Source: Trissonchulus latispiculum | Lineage: Eukaryota > Nematoda > Enoplea > Enoplida > Ironidae | Direction: 5' to 3' | DNA length: 64,000 bases | Assembly: GCA_030248195.1 (NCBI GenBank) | Contig: JASAND010012663.1 | Coordinates: 1 to 64,000, forward strand | In this document: one piece after another, positions 22,301 to 32,757 of the stretch | Position numbering within the stretch: position 1 is the stretch's first letter | How the letters are laid out: the number at the start of each line of letters is the position of its first letter | Notes under the pieces: model-generated | Seen by the model: only the letters and a program-made list of their open reading frames with translations | The model's database searches: none | Told to the model about the DNA's origin: nothing | Position numbers and translations under genes: made by a program

Positions 22301-24705
22301 TCAAAGCTTTCGAATGATACCTATATTGCGGGGTATTGGAAAAAATTTTTAAAATCAGGAAAATCTGGTTTTCTCGAATTCCGGCAATTGAGTGCATTTT
22401 CATTGAGTGCAAGAGTTCATTCTATTACAAAAGTTGTTCAGCTCGATAAGAGCTTTCGAATGATACCCATCTTGTGGGTATTGGAATTTTAAAATCCGAA
22501 AATTTTGAAAACCCGAAATTCCGGAAATTGGGTGCATTTTAGTGAAAGATTTGTAAGGGCAAAAATATGCAGCGGGACTAGCTCTATTCGATCGTGAAAA
22601 CAAAATTTCGATTGCGACAAAATTGGGCGAAAACCAAAAATTTTAGATTTTCCGTGAATGAAACACGGAAGTCCGGATTTCTCCGGATTTTCGGAATCCA
22701 GAGTTCCTGGGGATAGTAAATCAGTTTCAACTAATAAATTACGTAACCAATTCACTACCTAATTACACACTCTATTATACGCAATTCTACAAACAAACAC
22801 ACATTAAATCCTATGAAAGACTAAACCTAAAAACTGTACGTATATGCAATTACGTACCCAGAGCACTTCGTGCAGACCACATTCTTTCCCAGCTGCAGTT
22901 TAGCCACCTTCCCATTGTAGAGATCTTCCAGGCGAACCCGCAGCGGATGCACAGTATCCTCACCCCTGCGTTTCCGCCGGCCGCCCCCCATTCCACCCAT
23001 CGGACCCCCCATCCCCCCAAACAGTCCCCCGAACAGACCCCCTCCACCATAGCCGCCGTCAAAGGGTCTGCCCCCGGCCAGACGCGCTCCGACTTTGTGC
23101 GACAGCAAATCGTCTGTGAAGGCACCGCCAGCTAGCAAACAAACAATTCAAATATTAAGTTATCAATATACAGGTAACAATAAGTATATGAGAAGTAAGG
23201 AAAAACTTCAAGAAAATTTATCGATAGAGAGGTATCAGACACTGGGAGACTTGGAACCACGCACGGGGAAATCTGATGGACATGGACCCCATCAAATGAA
23301 GATCCCCACCACAGGTGCTCCTTGGTATATATACATCTGGTCAACGGCGCTTTTGTAGATGTACATACATATACTTATACATATACTTATACATATACTA
23401 ACTTCCAGAAGACATGCTTCCTTAATGCTTAAACTATGCTGCCGAGCAGTTGGTTCTGGCTACCCACATCCGGAACAAACCTGTGAAGACGTCTGCTAAA
23501 GTTAAGGTTGTTAGTCGTCCTTAAATTATGCTACTGAGCGGTTTATCCCGCTCCCCCAAATCATTCCCAGGTTAGTCGGGACAGAACCTGCGAAGACGTG
23601 TGATGGAATGGTGATTTCCCACATAGCGCCTGAGCATTTTTTGTGGGGCGCCACCAGTTGGCCTCACCCCCACTTTTTTGGGCTTCCTCCCCAACTCACT
23701 ATAAAGGTACCCAGAAAATGCCAAAATTTTAAAGATCTTTGGTTGAAATCTCCAAAACTTTTCCCGCTTCGCCGGAATAATTTGGTGAAAAATAGTCTAT
23801 TTTGATAAACTCAATTTTCGAGCACTTACAACATTTGTGCCAATGATAGACCACTTTGGATTCCCCCACCTCCACTTTAAGGTTTCCCCCCAAACAGTGG
23901 CGCACCCAGAGTTTTCTGACAGGGGAGGGGCACCAAAGTTGAAACTTTTCTTTTTAAATTTATTTATTTCTACACATGTTTTACATTCTATGAGAACAAG
24001 CATGTAGTATATATATACTTGGTTTCATTGATTGAGGTAGTTAAATAGAATTAAACATTGTTAGAAACGTTAAACTTGGCAGAGCTCGGAACAGCAACAA
24101 CAACAAATTATATAATAGTGTGACCGTGAAGCAATCTTGTACAGTTTGCTACATAAAAAATTTCGCTTTTTATGTATATACGTATATATATATATATAAT
24201 TATACATTTTTGGGCCAGATTTTATGACACACCTGAGCCCTCCTTAATTCCATCTAGACCTCTTCGATCGTACAGATCACGCTTCTCTGGATTGGACAGA
24301 ATTTCATAGGCAAAACTGATCTCTTTGAACTAAAATAAAGCAAAACGACCAAACGTATGATGGATAGATAAATAGCCGAAGAAAAGACGGGGCTACAGTT
24401 ACATTCACTACGACGTGCTTTATACGTACTACACTGCCAAAGCAGATCTAGTAGTCAGAAAGGCAAAAACTGAGTAAAAATTATCAGCGAAGTTGCAAAA
24501 GGGGAATTTTTACTGCTAAATAATAAATATGGTATATATTGTATAATCTCAAAAGGGACATCCCACTTGTTTGGCGTGAGGCATTTTTTGAAGGGGGAAG
24601 GACACCCATGGGGGAACCTCCAGAATAAGCACAACCAGCGCGTACCCGTTCGCCTCTCTCAGGGTTCTTATCCGGATGATACTCCTTGGCTAACTTGTGG
24701 TAGGC
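13225..24705 (-). CDS. DNAJA2: DnaJ homologue subfamily A (DNAJA2-type), nine exons, 5' end missing
   Basis: Cytosolic Hsp40 co-chaperone that would stimulate the ATPase of Hsp70 and hand it unfolded clients. Nine exons join in phase: 24705-24646, 24329-24233, 23131-22858, 18361-18228, 17552-17410, 16638-16440, 15456-15326, 14434-14311 and 13313-13225. The total is 1251 nt, 416 residues plus stop. Visible in order are J-domain helix II with HPD (residues 10-12 of the partial protein), helices III-IV, a Gly/Phe-rich linker, four zinc repeats ([32 protein letters not shown]), two beta-sandwich client domains, and an acidic tail ending CAHQ, a CaaX prenylation box. Human DNAJA2 is about 412 residues, so only some 30 amino-terminal residues are absent. 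No exon for them was recognised upstream; a composite transposon starts 49 bp upstream of the first visible exon. All introns begin GT and end AG. The introns are packed with mobile elements. Confidence 0.93.
13385..13709 (+). mobile_element. LINE 3' fragment in the last DNAJA2 intron
   Basis: A 5'-truncated non-LTR insertion, antisense to DNAJA2. It encodes the zinc-knuckle tail [18 protein letters not shown] and ends FLRGIGRL, followed by an (AAC)n tail. A C-run causes a frameshift from the upstream frame ([18 protein letters not shown]). It is flanked by a perfect 12-bp duplication, AAGTAAACGCGG, at 13373-13384 and 13710-13721. Confidence 0.85.
14311..14434 (-). CDS. DNAJA2: DNAJA2 exon: end of client domain II and dimerisation region
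   Basis: Encodes [20 protein letters not shown], then [20 protein letters not shown]. It starts in phase 0 and ends one base into a Ser codon finished by the last exon. Donor GTCAGT. Confidence 0.9.
14512..14882. mobile_element. MITE with TAGTGATGGGC ends in a DNAJA2 intron
   Basis: 371 bp, inverted ends TAGTGATGGGC/GCCCATCACTA, followed by iterated GATATCCGGATATCC-like motifs. The 8-bp flanks match only 5 of 8, so an old insertion. Confidence 0.65.
15326..15456 (-). CDS. DNAJA2: DNAJA2 exon: client domain II
   Basis: Encodes [20 protein letters not shown] and [12 protein letters not shown]. The GEGMP and IKF motifs are characteristic of the family. Acceptor TTGCAG, donor GTTAGT; ends in phase 0 after Ser. 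Confidence 0.92.
16440..16638 (-). CDS. DNAJA2: DNAJA2 exon: client domains I-II junction
   Basis: Encodes [17 protein letters not shown], then [18 protein letters not shown] and PGDVIEPG. These match the conserved EALCGF and HLDGR motifs of type I Hsp40s. Acceptor CTAG, donor GTATAC. Confidence 0.93.
17410..17552 (-). CDS. DNAJA2: DNAJA2 exon: fourth zinc repeat, return to client domain I
   Basis: Encodes [18 protein letters not shown] followed by [18 protein letters not shown] and FRGEGDQE. The first G of the preceding exon's split codon plus GG here gives Gly. The acceptor is a long pyrimidine tract ending TTTTCAG and the donor is GTACAG. Confidence 0.92.
17823..18216. mobile_element. CAAGAGTAC-family element F3 beside a DNAJA2 donor
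   Basis: A palindromic element of 394 bp with ends CAATAAGAGTACATAG and TTATGTACTCCTG. TSDs are ATAATGC/ATAATAC (6 of 7). The right TSD overlaps the donor of exon 18228-18361. Confidence 0.75.
18228..18361 (-). CDS. DNAJA2: DNAJA2 exon: second and third zinc repeats
   Basis: Encodes [18 protein letters not shown] and [18 protein letters not shown]. The donor is GTGAGTA. A transposon at 17823-18216 left a 7-bp TSD at 18217-18223 that covers donor positions +5 and beyond. On the acceptor side, composite element E1 begins at 18429. The exon therefore sits in a gap of about 212 bp between two mobile elements. Confidence 0.93.
18429..21452 (+). mobile_element. Composite element E1 (palindromic head, 147-bp satellite, hairpin tail)
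   Basis: Head 18429-19237 is a palindrome with arms of about 200 bp, starting CAAGAAATAAAAATGCTCC. Next come about seven monomers of 147 bp (19325-20326) and about three copies of a repeat of roughly 180 bp (20342-20770). The core ends in CATATTAT plus a duplicated hairpin (21391-21448). It lies in the DNAJA2 intron between exons 22858-23131 and 18228-18361. Long open frames in 20244-20842 on both strands come from the repeats. Confidence 0.8.
19325..20326 (+). repeat. 147-bp satellite array of E1
   Basis: About seven monomers, each starting near CAGCACTCTACAGCCACTTT. They are highly similar to one another, with poly-C/A variation at the joins (CCCCACCCCACC). Homologous to the array at 25574-26276. 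Confidence 0.9.
21780..22712. mobile_element. Long palindrome in a DNAJA2 intron
   Basis: Near-complete inverted repeat of about 930 bp, built from imperfect internal units containing CATTCGAAAGCTCTTATCGA and AATTCCGGAA. Related to 36544-38240. Confidence 0.75.
22858..23131 (-). CDS. DNAJA2: DNAJA2 exon: Gly/Phe-rich linker, client domain I start, first zinc repeat
   Basis: The largest exon (274 nt). It holds a Gly/Phe-rich stretch ([12 protein letters not shown]), then [20 protein letters not shown], the start of client-binding domain I, then the first zinc repeat CTKCSG, completed by the next exon. The donor is GTACGT. The linker is richer in Gly and Met than the rest of the protein. Plus-strand frames here are shadows. 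Confidence 0.92.
23400..23600. repeat. Diverged direct repeat in a DNAJA2 intron
   Basis: Two related segments (CTTAAACTATGCTGCCGAGC ... GTGAAGACGT, and CTTAAATTATGCTACTGAGC ... GCGAAGACGT). Possibly a SINE relic. A partial element end lies at 23896. Confidence 0.4.
24233..24329 (-). CDS. DNAJA2: DNAJA2 exon: J-domain helices III-IV
   Basis: Encodes [18 protein letters not shown] followed by [14 protein letters not shown], the canonical end of a J domain. The acceptor is TTTTAG and the donor GTGTGT. It ends after codon position 1, and the next exon supplies CT to complete an Ala codon. Confidence 0.92.
24646..24705 (-). CDS. DNAJA2: DNAJA2 exon: J-domain helix II and HPD loop
   Basis: Sixty bases give twenty codons in phase 0, beginning [13 protein letters not shown] and ending PERGER. 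The HPD tripeptide that contacts Hsp70 is intact. The acceptor is TTTAG before GCC and the donor is GTACGC. This is the most 5' exon recognised; helix I and the start codon must lie further upstream. Confidence 0.92.
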
Positions 24706-24754
24706 CTAAAACACGAACGCATACATAAAAAGGGTTGTGAGCTAACAAAATGAA

Positions 24755-27366
24755 CAAGAACAAAAAGTGCTCCTTCGTCGCATGTAAAATACATATGAGT
24801 CTTCGTAGGCAGGTTGTACATAAGCAAAAACTAGCCTGTAAAATACATATGAGTTCCGCAGGGAGGTTGTAAATTAAGGAAAACAAGTTGCAACCGCTTA
24901 ACATATGAGCCTGTCCTACAACGAGGCTCATATTGGCGTATGTCATAAAATTTGCAGATATATATATTTTTTACTTTTATATAAATACATGCTGCACAAA
25001 GCTTTTCATTACAAATTATCCTGCACATAGCTTGTTGATCAGTCATTATAGTGTGCATATGCTCAATACGGTACGCCATGAGGCGCTCTGACTCACAGCC
25101 AAGTGGGAACGCATTCTGCGTGTGTATAATGTGAAAGTGTTTCGAGAATGCATTAGAGGTGTGCCATAGTGTTTCTGGAAACATCAGGTTGCATGTACAG
25201 TCGTAGTTCACTTCAGTCCATTTCTTCTGGGCCACAACGTCTATTCATTTTTCCGTAATGTGGATGAAGCTGAGGTTCTTTAATGAGGCTTAATGTGGAA
25301 TGCACTGTGACGCCAATATGAGCCTCGTTGTAGGACAGGCTCAATGTTAAGCGGTTGCAACTTGTTTTACTTAATTTACAACCTCCCTGCGGAACTCATA
25401 TGTATTTTACAGGCTAGTTTTTGCTTATGTACAACCTGCCTACGAAGACTCATATGTATTTTACATGCGACGAAGGAGCACTTTTTGTTCTTGTTTTCTA
25501 TTATTTTATATATGTATGCTCCTGAAGCTATGTATACGTATATAGATATCTTTCTACAGTAGGAAGCAAGCCAACCACAGCACTCCACAACTACTTTGAG
25601 CATGCAGTTCTATGACAAAAGTTGCTCAGCTCGCTGAGGGCTTTCATTTGATACCACATTTGACCACTTTTGGAAAAATTCATTTTTGACCGAAAATCGC
25701 CTAAGTCCCCACCCCACCACAGCACTCTATAGCCACTTTGAGCATGCAGTTCTATGACAAAAGTTGCTCAGCTCGCTGAGGAATTTCATTTGATACCAAA
25801 CTTGACCACTTTTGGAAAATTTCATTTTTGACCGAAAATCGCCTAAGTCCCCACCCCACCCCACCACAGCACTCTATAGCCACTTTGAGTATGCAGTTCT
25901 ATGACAAAAGTTGTTCAGCTCGCTGAGGGCTTTCATTTGATACCAAATTTGACCACTTTTGGAAAATTTCATTTTTGACCGAAAATCGCCTAAGTCCCCA
26001 CCCCACCACAGCACTCTATAGCCACTTTGAGCATGCAGTTCTATGACAAAAGTTGCTCAGCTCGCTGAGGGCTTTCATTAGATATATACCAAATTTGACC
26101 ACTTTTGGAAAATTTCATTTTTGACCGAAAATCGCCTAAGTCCCCACCCCACCCCACCACAGCACTCTATAGCCACTTTGAGCATGCAGTTCTATGACAA
26201 AAGTTGCTCAGCTCGCTGAGGGCTTTCATTTGATACCAAATTTGACCACTTTTGGAAAATTTCATTTTTGACCCCATGACCTCCCACCGACCTGACCCTC
26301 CAGATGGCAAAGTGGAACCAGCACAGCAAGATGGGTGGGTCAGACGGCAAAACGGATGCCAGGAATGAGCTGGGCGCACCAGAAAACCCCTATAGACAAT
26401 GTTTTGAGAGGCTATGTACAGTCCTATATGGTGTTCCCGGAAGTCGGTACCGACCGGACCCTCCAGACGGCAAAGTGGAACCAGCACAGCAGGATGGGTG
26501 GGTCAGACGGCAAAACGGACACCGGGAATGAGCTGGGCGCACCAGAAAACCCCTATAGACAAAGTTTGGAGAGGCAAAGTAAAGCCTACTATGGACCTCC
26601 AGGAAGCGGTTACCGAACTGACCCCTCAGACGGTCAAGTGGAACCAGCCCAGCAACTTGGGCTACTCGGGCAGCAAACCTGATAGCGGGAATCGATTCTC
26701 CGTCCCAAAAAACCTTTGTATGCAAAATTTGAGCCACCCATGTAGCAAAATAAGCGAAAAAATTAAGTTCAAAGTTCGACCCAAAATTCACCAACTTTGG
26801 TCGGTCAGTACCGAAAAATTACGCACAGAGACGGAAAATCATATAGCATTTGAACGACCCCAATATGTGTACTGTTTAACCATATAGTCAGTATTACCCC
26901 ATATATAGCACAATCTGACTTATTAAGGCGCCTTTGAAGCATACTTTTTGGCCATTTTAGCGTTTTGGCCGACTTTAGAACCCAGCCAAATTTTTTTTCC
27001 GGCTCTGGGAGGCATAAAAACTAGCTTATTTTCTTATTTTTGATTTGTACTACAAGAATATATATGGGTTTCATAGGCAAAAATTTTTCTATCTGTAGTT
27101 ATTCAAGCTACAAAACCCCCTTATGAGACATCAAAAGCGAGAAACCGGAAAAAAAACATCACTCTCGTAAGCGATTTTTGGCATAACTGTTTAACGAAAA
27201 GTGGTACGGGGATGAAACTTCGCACACATACTAAACTCGACACGTACAATTTTTTGCGCACATAATCTGCGCAGGATCTGCGCAGGAATCTGCGCAGCCT
27301 TGTTTTACACGGTCATTCGACCATTTTCACTCATATTATAGGGGTCGCTACCGCGACCCCTATGAT
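24755..27366 (+). mobile_element. Composite element E2
   Basis: Same plan as E1. The palindromic head 24755-25493 starts CAAGAACAAAAAGTGCTCC. About five 145-bp satellite monomers (25574-26276) follow, homologous to those of E1, then the same repeat of roughly 180 bp and a hairpin at 27338-27363. It starts 49 bp upstream of the most 5' recognised DNAJA2 exon. Confidence 0.8.
25574..26276 (+). repeat. 145-bp satellite array of E2
   Basis: About five monomers homologous to the E1 array, with GAGGGCTTTCATTTGATACC in place of the E1 variant. Confidence 0.9.
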
Positions 27367-27439
27367 TCAATAAAAAACGCGAACGAATGTTTTAGCATGA
27401 GGCACGTATATATAGAAGTATGTATACGTATGTAAGTGA

Positions 27440-27832
27440 CTATATATTTCAACATTAGAGGACAAAATTGTTGGATGGAACGTCTTCAAAAATTACCTAC
27501 GTGCCCCCTGGACCAGGTCGCTGATAGCACAACAAGAATACATACACATTAATATATCATAAAAGTACGCTAACCCACTTTTTTTAATTTCAGAATCGGA
27601 AGCGTTTGGTCGCACACCAAGCACCATAGTAATTTTGTATCCACATTTGAAAATTTTGACCAAAACTTTTTTGCAACGTGTTGTACTCGTCGTCTAGATT
27701 CCAACGATACCAAACTTGCCGAGTTTCGTTCAGTATTGAGCTGGCACGGTGCTCGAACGAGTCTCATAGGGCCGCGCAGCGCCTTTTACACCCATATTAT
27801 AGGGGGTCGCTCTCGCGCCCCCCTATAATACT
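27440..27832 (+). mobile_element. Truncated composite-element tail
   Basis: About 250 bp (27585-27832) match the core and hairpin of E4 (32555-32757), including CTGGCACGGTGCTCGAACGA and the terminal stem TATTATAGGGGG. The head and satellite are absent. Confidence 0.7.
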
Positions 27833-27989
27833 TCTTCAGATATATATTTTGGGAAATTAGTTTATGCGAAAAGAATTTCATTGCATAGGCTAGGCTTGCA
27901 CTAAGTATTCTATCTCGGATAAGATTGAAAGGTGTCTACGAATATTGAAAATTTTTTGAGATTTTCTGCAAAAAGTACATATATATATA

Positions 27990-30306
27990 CAAGAAATAAA
28001 AATGCTCCTCTGGAGCATGAAAAAAGTAATATGGGTTATGGTGAGGTTGTAAAATCAAGAGAGGACTAGTCTTTAAAATGCTTAATATGGGGCTAGGTTC
28101 AAAAATAGAAGAGGACTAGGTTGTGAGCGAATTAATATGGGCACAGCTTCGCCGAACAACCCATATTCGCGGTTTGTAAATGTAAATTATTATGCATATC
28201 CACGATACATTTAGTTTATAGTTCATAAATAATCTACAGCTACGGTATGTGTTCGAGCTTTATTCGAACTTTTATTTTAGCAAACGTTTTCTTCGATAAA
28301 TGCTTTATACTAACCTGCGCAATTTACGTATCCATTTATACGGAAAATTTATATTCAAGAATAATTTAGGACTCTCCGACGATCTTCTATTTCCTCCTGA
28401 CTTGGACCAATAGCTTTAGCATCATAGCCTTAGATCTCTCCTAGTAGTAGAGCCTGCCGTAGTTCAACACAACAAAATGATGATAATTTACGTATATATT
28501 CCTAGCTAGTCTAACAGTGCATGCAAACAGCTATATTCAATGAGTATTCAACGTTTAAATTTTTTATTGACTGACATTGATAGCTCTAAGCTAAGACGAA
28601 ACGTGAAATCCCGCGAATATGGGTTGTTCGGCGAAGCTGTGCCCATATTAATTCGCTCACAACCTAGTCCTCTTCTATTTTTGAACCTAGCCCCATATTA
28701 AGCATTTTAAAGACTAGTCCTCTCTTGATTTTACAACCTCACCATAACCCATATTACTTTTTTCATGCTCCAGAGGAGCATTTTTATTTCTTGTCCTTCT
28801 GTCATTTTAAAGGATCCTTTTCCAGCAATGCGGTAATGGATACAAGGAGCTTGAACAGTGCCGTAGGTAGAGCAGAAAACTGATTATATAAATATATAGT
28901 ACCACTGAATTCTCACCTCCGCCCCAAGCTTCGGTCGCTGCTGCAACCTGTGTTTGTGGGTAGTATAAGGATAAAACTTTTTCGCCTCCCCAAAGAGTTC
29001 GACAGCATGCCCATCGTGTTCAGCGACACGGATTTACTATATGGATACCGCCATAGGGCCGAAAAACGTTGTTTTAAGCGGTTTGACCAGTGGTCAGTAG
29101 GCACCATAGACCATAGTGACCAGTGGTCTCTTCCGTCGGTTTTGGCAATATGCCCATTGAAACGAGCGTAGTCGATTTACTATATATGCCCCCGACCAAA
29201 ACGCCGAAAAACGCCGTTTTAGGCCGTTTGACCAGTGGTCAATAGGCCCCACAGGCTGTAGTGACCAGTGGTCACTTCCGTCGGTTTCGGCGATATGCCC
29301 ATTGAAACGAGCGTAGTCGATTTACTATATATGCCCCCGACCAAAACGCCGAAAAACGCGGTTTTAGGCCATTTGACCAGTGGTCAATAGGCCGCATAGG
29401 CAGTAGTGACCAGTGGTCACTTCCGTCGGTTTCGGCGATATGCTCATTGAAACGAGCGTAGTCGATTTACTATATATGCCCCCGACCAAACCGCCGAAAA
29501 GCGCTGTTTAGAGTGAGTTTTCCCAACTTTGACCCTGGGCGAGGAACCACGGGAGCCATGCTGACCAGTGGTCACTTCGGGCGGTATCGGCAGTATGCTC
29601 ATCGTTTTCAGCTACCCCGATTTACTATATGTGGGTACCACCCCGAGGCCGAAAAACGCCATTTTTAGTGACTTTTAGGGCATTTCTAGTAAAAGTGGGA
29701 CTTAGAAACTTTTCGCCCAAACAGGCCAAAAAATGCAAAGTTTGGGCCTATCTCCTGAAATCTAGGGAGCAAAATTAAAAAATCCCCCTCGTTACTTTAT
29801 GCACCCCTACTGGTAATTTTCAACAAAAGATACTAGACCTCTCCAGCTTCTACCCAGTTCTAGAAAAGTGGGACCAAAATTTGCGAAAAATAGCGAAAGT
29901 CTGACTTTGGGACCTTGGCACAGAGCCAAAATTGGCCAGGTGCCAAAATGACCAAAAAAGGTAGCATGGGGGATCCTGTCTACCAACATATAATAGTAGT
30001 ATGGTGCCAAAATGCCCACATCGTTCCAACACTTCGCCGTAAAATGCATTTCCAATAAGCGTTATTTACTCAGAAAAAAAAACAAACGCACGGTAACTAT
30101 CGCCTAGTGCAAAAATTCGAAGTTTCGAATTCGAACCAAAAGTATGGTGGTACTTGTAGTACTACTCGAGTTGTTTACGATGGTAACTTTTTTACCACTC
30201 CCGGGCCTCTAATTAGCTGGCACCAGGCCAACACGGTCTCCAGGGGGCCGCGCAGACGCCTTTACACCCATATTATGTAGGGCCGCTATCGCGCCCCTAC
30301 ATAATA
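27990..30306 (+). mobile_element. Composite element E3
   Basis: The palindromic head 27990-28793 has arms of about 180 bp and starts CAAGAAATAAAAATGCTCC. It is followed by roughly 150-bp tandem units centred on GACCAGTGGTC (29000-29660), a core, and the hairpin TATTATGTAGGG...CCCTACATAATA at 30271-30306. E4 begins five bases later. Confidence 0.78.
29000..29660 (+). repeat. 150-bp tandem array of E3
   Basis: The phrase CATTGAAACGAGCGTAGTCG recurs near 29155, 29305 and 29455, giving a period of about 150 bp. The palindrome GACCAGTGGTC occurs about twice per unit. Confidence 0.85.
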
Positions 30307-30310
30307 TATA

Positions 30311-32757
30311 CAAGAATAAAAATGCTCCGATGGAGCATGAAAAATGCAATATGGGTGACATTCGGTTGTAAATGGACAGAGGACTAGGTTTTAAAAGGTT
30401 AATATGGGAGGGGCAGGTTGTAAATGCCAGGAGGACTAGGTTAAAAGCGTACTAATATGGACCAGCTTCGCTGAACAACCCATATTCGCGAAAATTGCCC
30501 AGTTTCTATCGGCTGCTGCTTGCTGTTGCTATCGGCAGTTCTTCGGAAAATTGTACGATTTGTCAGCATGTCCTGCAAGTGTAATGTAGTGGTTCTCCTT
30601 ATTATACAACTTAATATATAATACACGTACATGATGTCAACTGCTTTTCGCATCAACTTAATACATACAAGATTCTGCGCTAACAGTGCAGAAGAAATAC
30701 CTTGAACACCTTTCTACCAGAACTGCATTGTTTATTTGAAATCAGCTTTAAAATTTCAAAATCGTCCCGCTCGCTTTGAAAGCTGAAGAATGTAGATCTT
30801 ACTAGTACGCATGTCATGTGGAGTGGAGCATGAGTGACCGCGAATATGGGTTGTTCAGCGAAGCTGGTCCATATTAGTAAGCTTTTAACCTAGTCCTCCT
30901 GGCATTTACAACCTGCCCCTCCCATATTAACCTTTTAAAACCTAGTCCTCTGTCCATTTACAACCGAATGTCACCCATATTGCATTTTTCATGCTCCATC
31001 GGAGCATTTTTATTCTTGTCCTATTTCATTTTTAAGGTTCTCAGTAAAAGCAAAAACGTTAAGGCTGTGTGAAAGAAACTTTAAAAATTCCGCCAATCAT
31101 TAATTGTCAACCGAAAGTACAGAACAAAGAAGCTTGAAAAGTTCCAATTTCTTCCCTTTTCTCTTTTGACAGAAATCCAACATCCAGTATATACCCATGG
31201 CTGCAATAGTTTTAGTTACTGTATATAGCATATAGCACTCTACGCAGCGTAACCAGATGCAAACTTTACTGTCGGTGAAGGAAACTCATACGGCACGATT
31301 TGCAATGCTCTGCCGCACTTGTGTGCAAAATTTCGGAAGGTTGCAATTTGTCTGTAACTAGTACTAGGCCGTGCTGTACTTCAGCAGCACTCTACTGCAT
31401 CGCAACCAGATGCAAGCTTTACTACCAGCGAAGAAAACTCATGCGGCACGATTTGCAATGTTCTTCCGCACTTTTATACAAAATTTAGGACGATTGCAAC
31501 TTACCTGTAGCTAGTTATAAGCCGTGCTGTACTTCAGCAGCACTGTACTGCAGCGCAACTAGATACAAACTTTACTGTCGGTGAAGGAAACTCATACGGC
31601 ACCATTTGCAATACTCTGCCGCACTTGCATGCAAAATTTTGGACGATTGCAACTTATCTGTAGTTAGTTATAGGCCGTGCTGTACCTCTGCAGCACTGCA
31701 CTGCAACGCAACCACATAGTAACATCGTAATAAGTATACGAAACGTATCTATAATAGTTTGTCATGTCCTAAACTATCTGTATGCCGAATTTCAAATACC
31801 AGTGACGAATGAATAACTTGTTATCGACGGTGCTGTGTTTGGGGCAGCACATGCAGCACGGTGGAAGCTAGAGAGTGCACCAACTAACATAGCTACAGTT
31901 CCCCCTTACTCCAGACACAATTTTCACGAAGTTTCGTATGCTTAGCCGTTTACAGTAAGTCTACAGACAGCGTGATATGGTTGCTGCATAATAGTACAGC
32001 ACGATAGCAGCACCGCACAGCGCTGCGCCTATGCTCATCGTGTTCAGCGACCCCAATAACCCTTATAAGCGTCCCACTAAATGGTTCAAAACAGCATATT
32101 TAGGCCTATTTTTGACTATTTTCTGTGGAGTTGGGACTTAGAAATTTTTCGAAAATGGCCATTTGGACCGACTAACTTTGGACCGGCCGCCAGAACGGTC
32201 CAGGACCTAAATCAAAATCGGCCAACGTTATGACACGCTACCCATATCCCCAAGTTTTTTATGCAGCAAGCCGCGTCTCTCTAACTTGTTCCCTGAGCCC
32301 TGTGGCCGTGACACAAAATTGGCCTTTTTTGACCAAAAACGTTGTTTGGCCACTTTTGGCCGGCCGCACAGGTGGCATGCCGGGCCGGGCAGCGAAAAAC
32401 TATAGCGCGGGGCACATGGGACCATATCGGCATTCAGAAAATATAAACCTTTCCGGCTGAAAACTTCCACATCTTTCAAACACCTCTGCACAAAATTGCA
32501 TTTTTCCAAGCGTGACTCACACAGAAAAAAAAAGCAAACGGACCTAACTTGTCCGGAAGCGAAAATTTTCAAAGTTGAAAATTTTGACCAAAACTTTTTT
32601 GCAACGTGTTGTACTCGTCGTGTAGATTCCAACGATACCAAACTTGCCGAGTTTCGTTCAGTATTGAGCTGGCACGGTGCTCGAACGAGTCTCAAAGGGC
32701 CGCGCAGCGCCTTTTACACCCATATTATAGGGGGTCGCTCTCGCGCCCCCTATAATA
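30311..32757 (+). mobile_element. Composite element E4
   Basis: The head 30311-31018 starts CAAGAATAAAAATGCTCC. It is followed by roughly 153-bp tandem units with GCAGCACTCTACTGC (31195-31715), a core, and a hairpin at 32723-32757 with a 12-bp outer stem. It provides the empty site for the insertion found in E5 (GAAACTTT at 31075-31082). Confidence 0.8.
31195..31715 (+). repeat. 153-bp tandem array of E4
   Basis: Units of about 153 bp, marked by CTTTACTGTCGGTGAAGG near 31265 and 31570 with a diverged unit between. A homologous array lies at 59660-60040 in E5. Confidence 0.8.

Noticed and set aside
32228..32695. 155-codon frame on the minus strand and the related frame at 60418-60756
   Set aside because: Both lie in the cores of E4 and E5, but frames on both strands are open and the two copies do not keep the same frame throughout. 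Not supported as a transposase.
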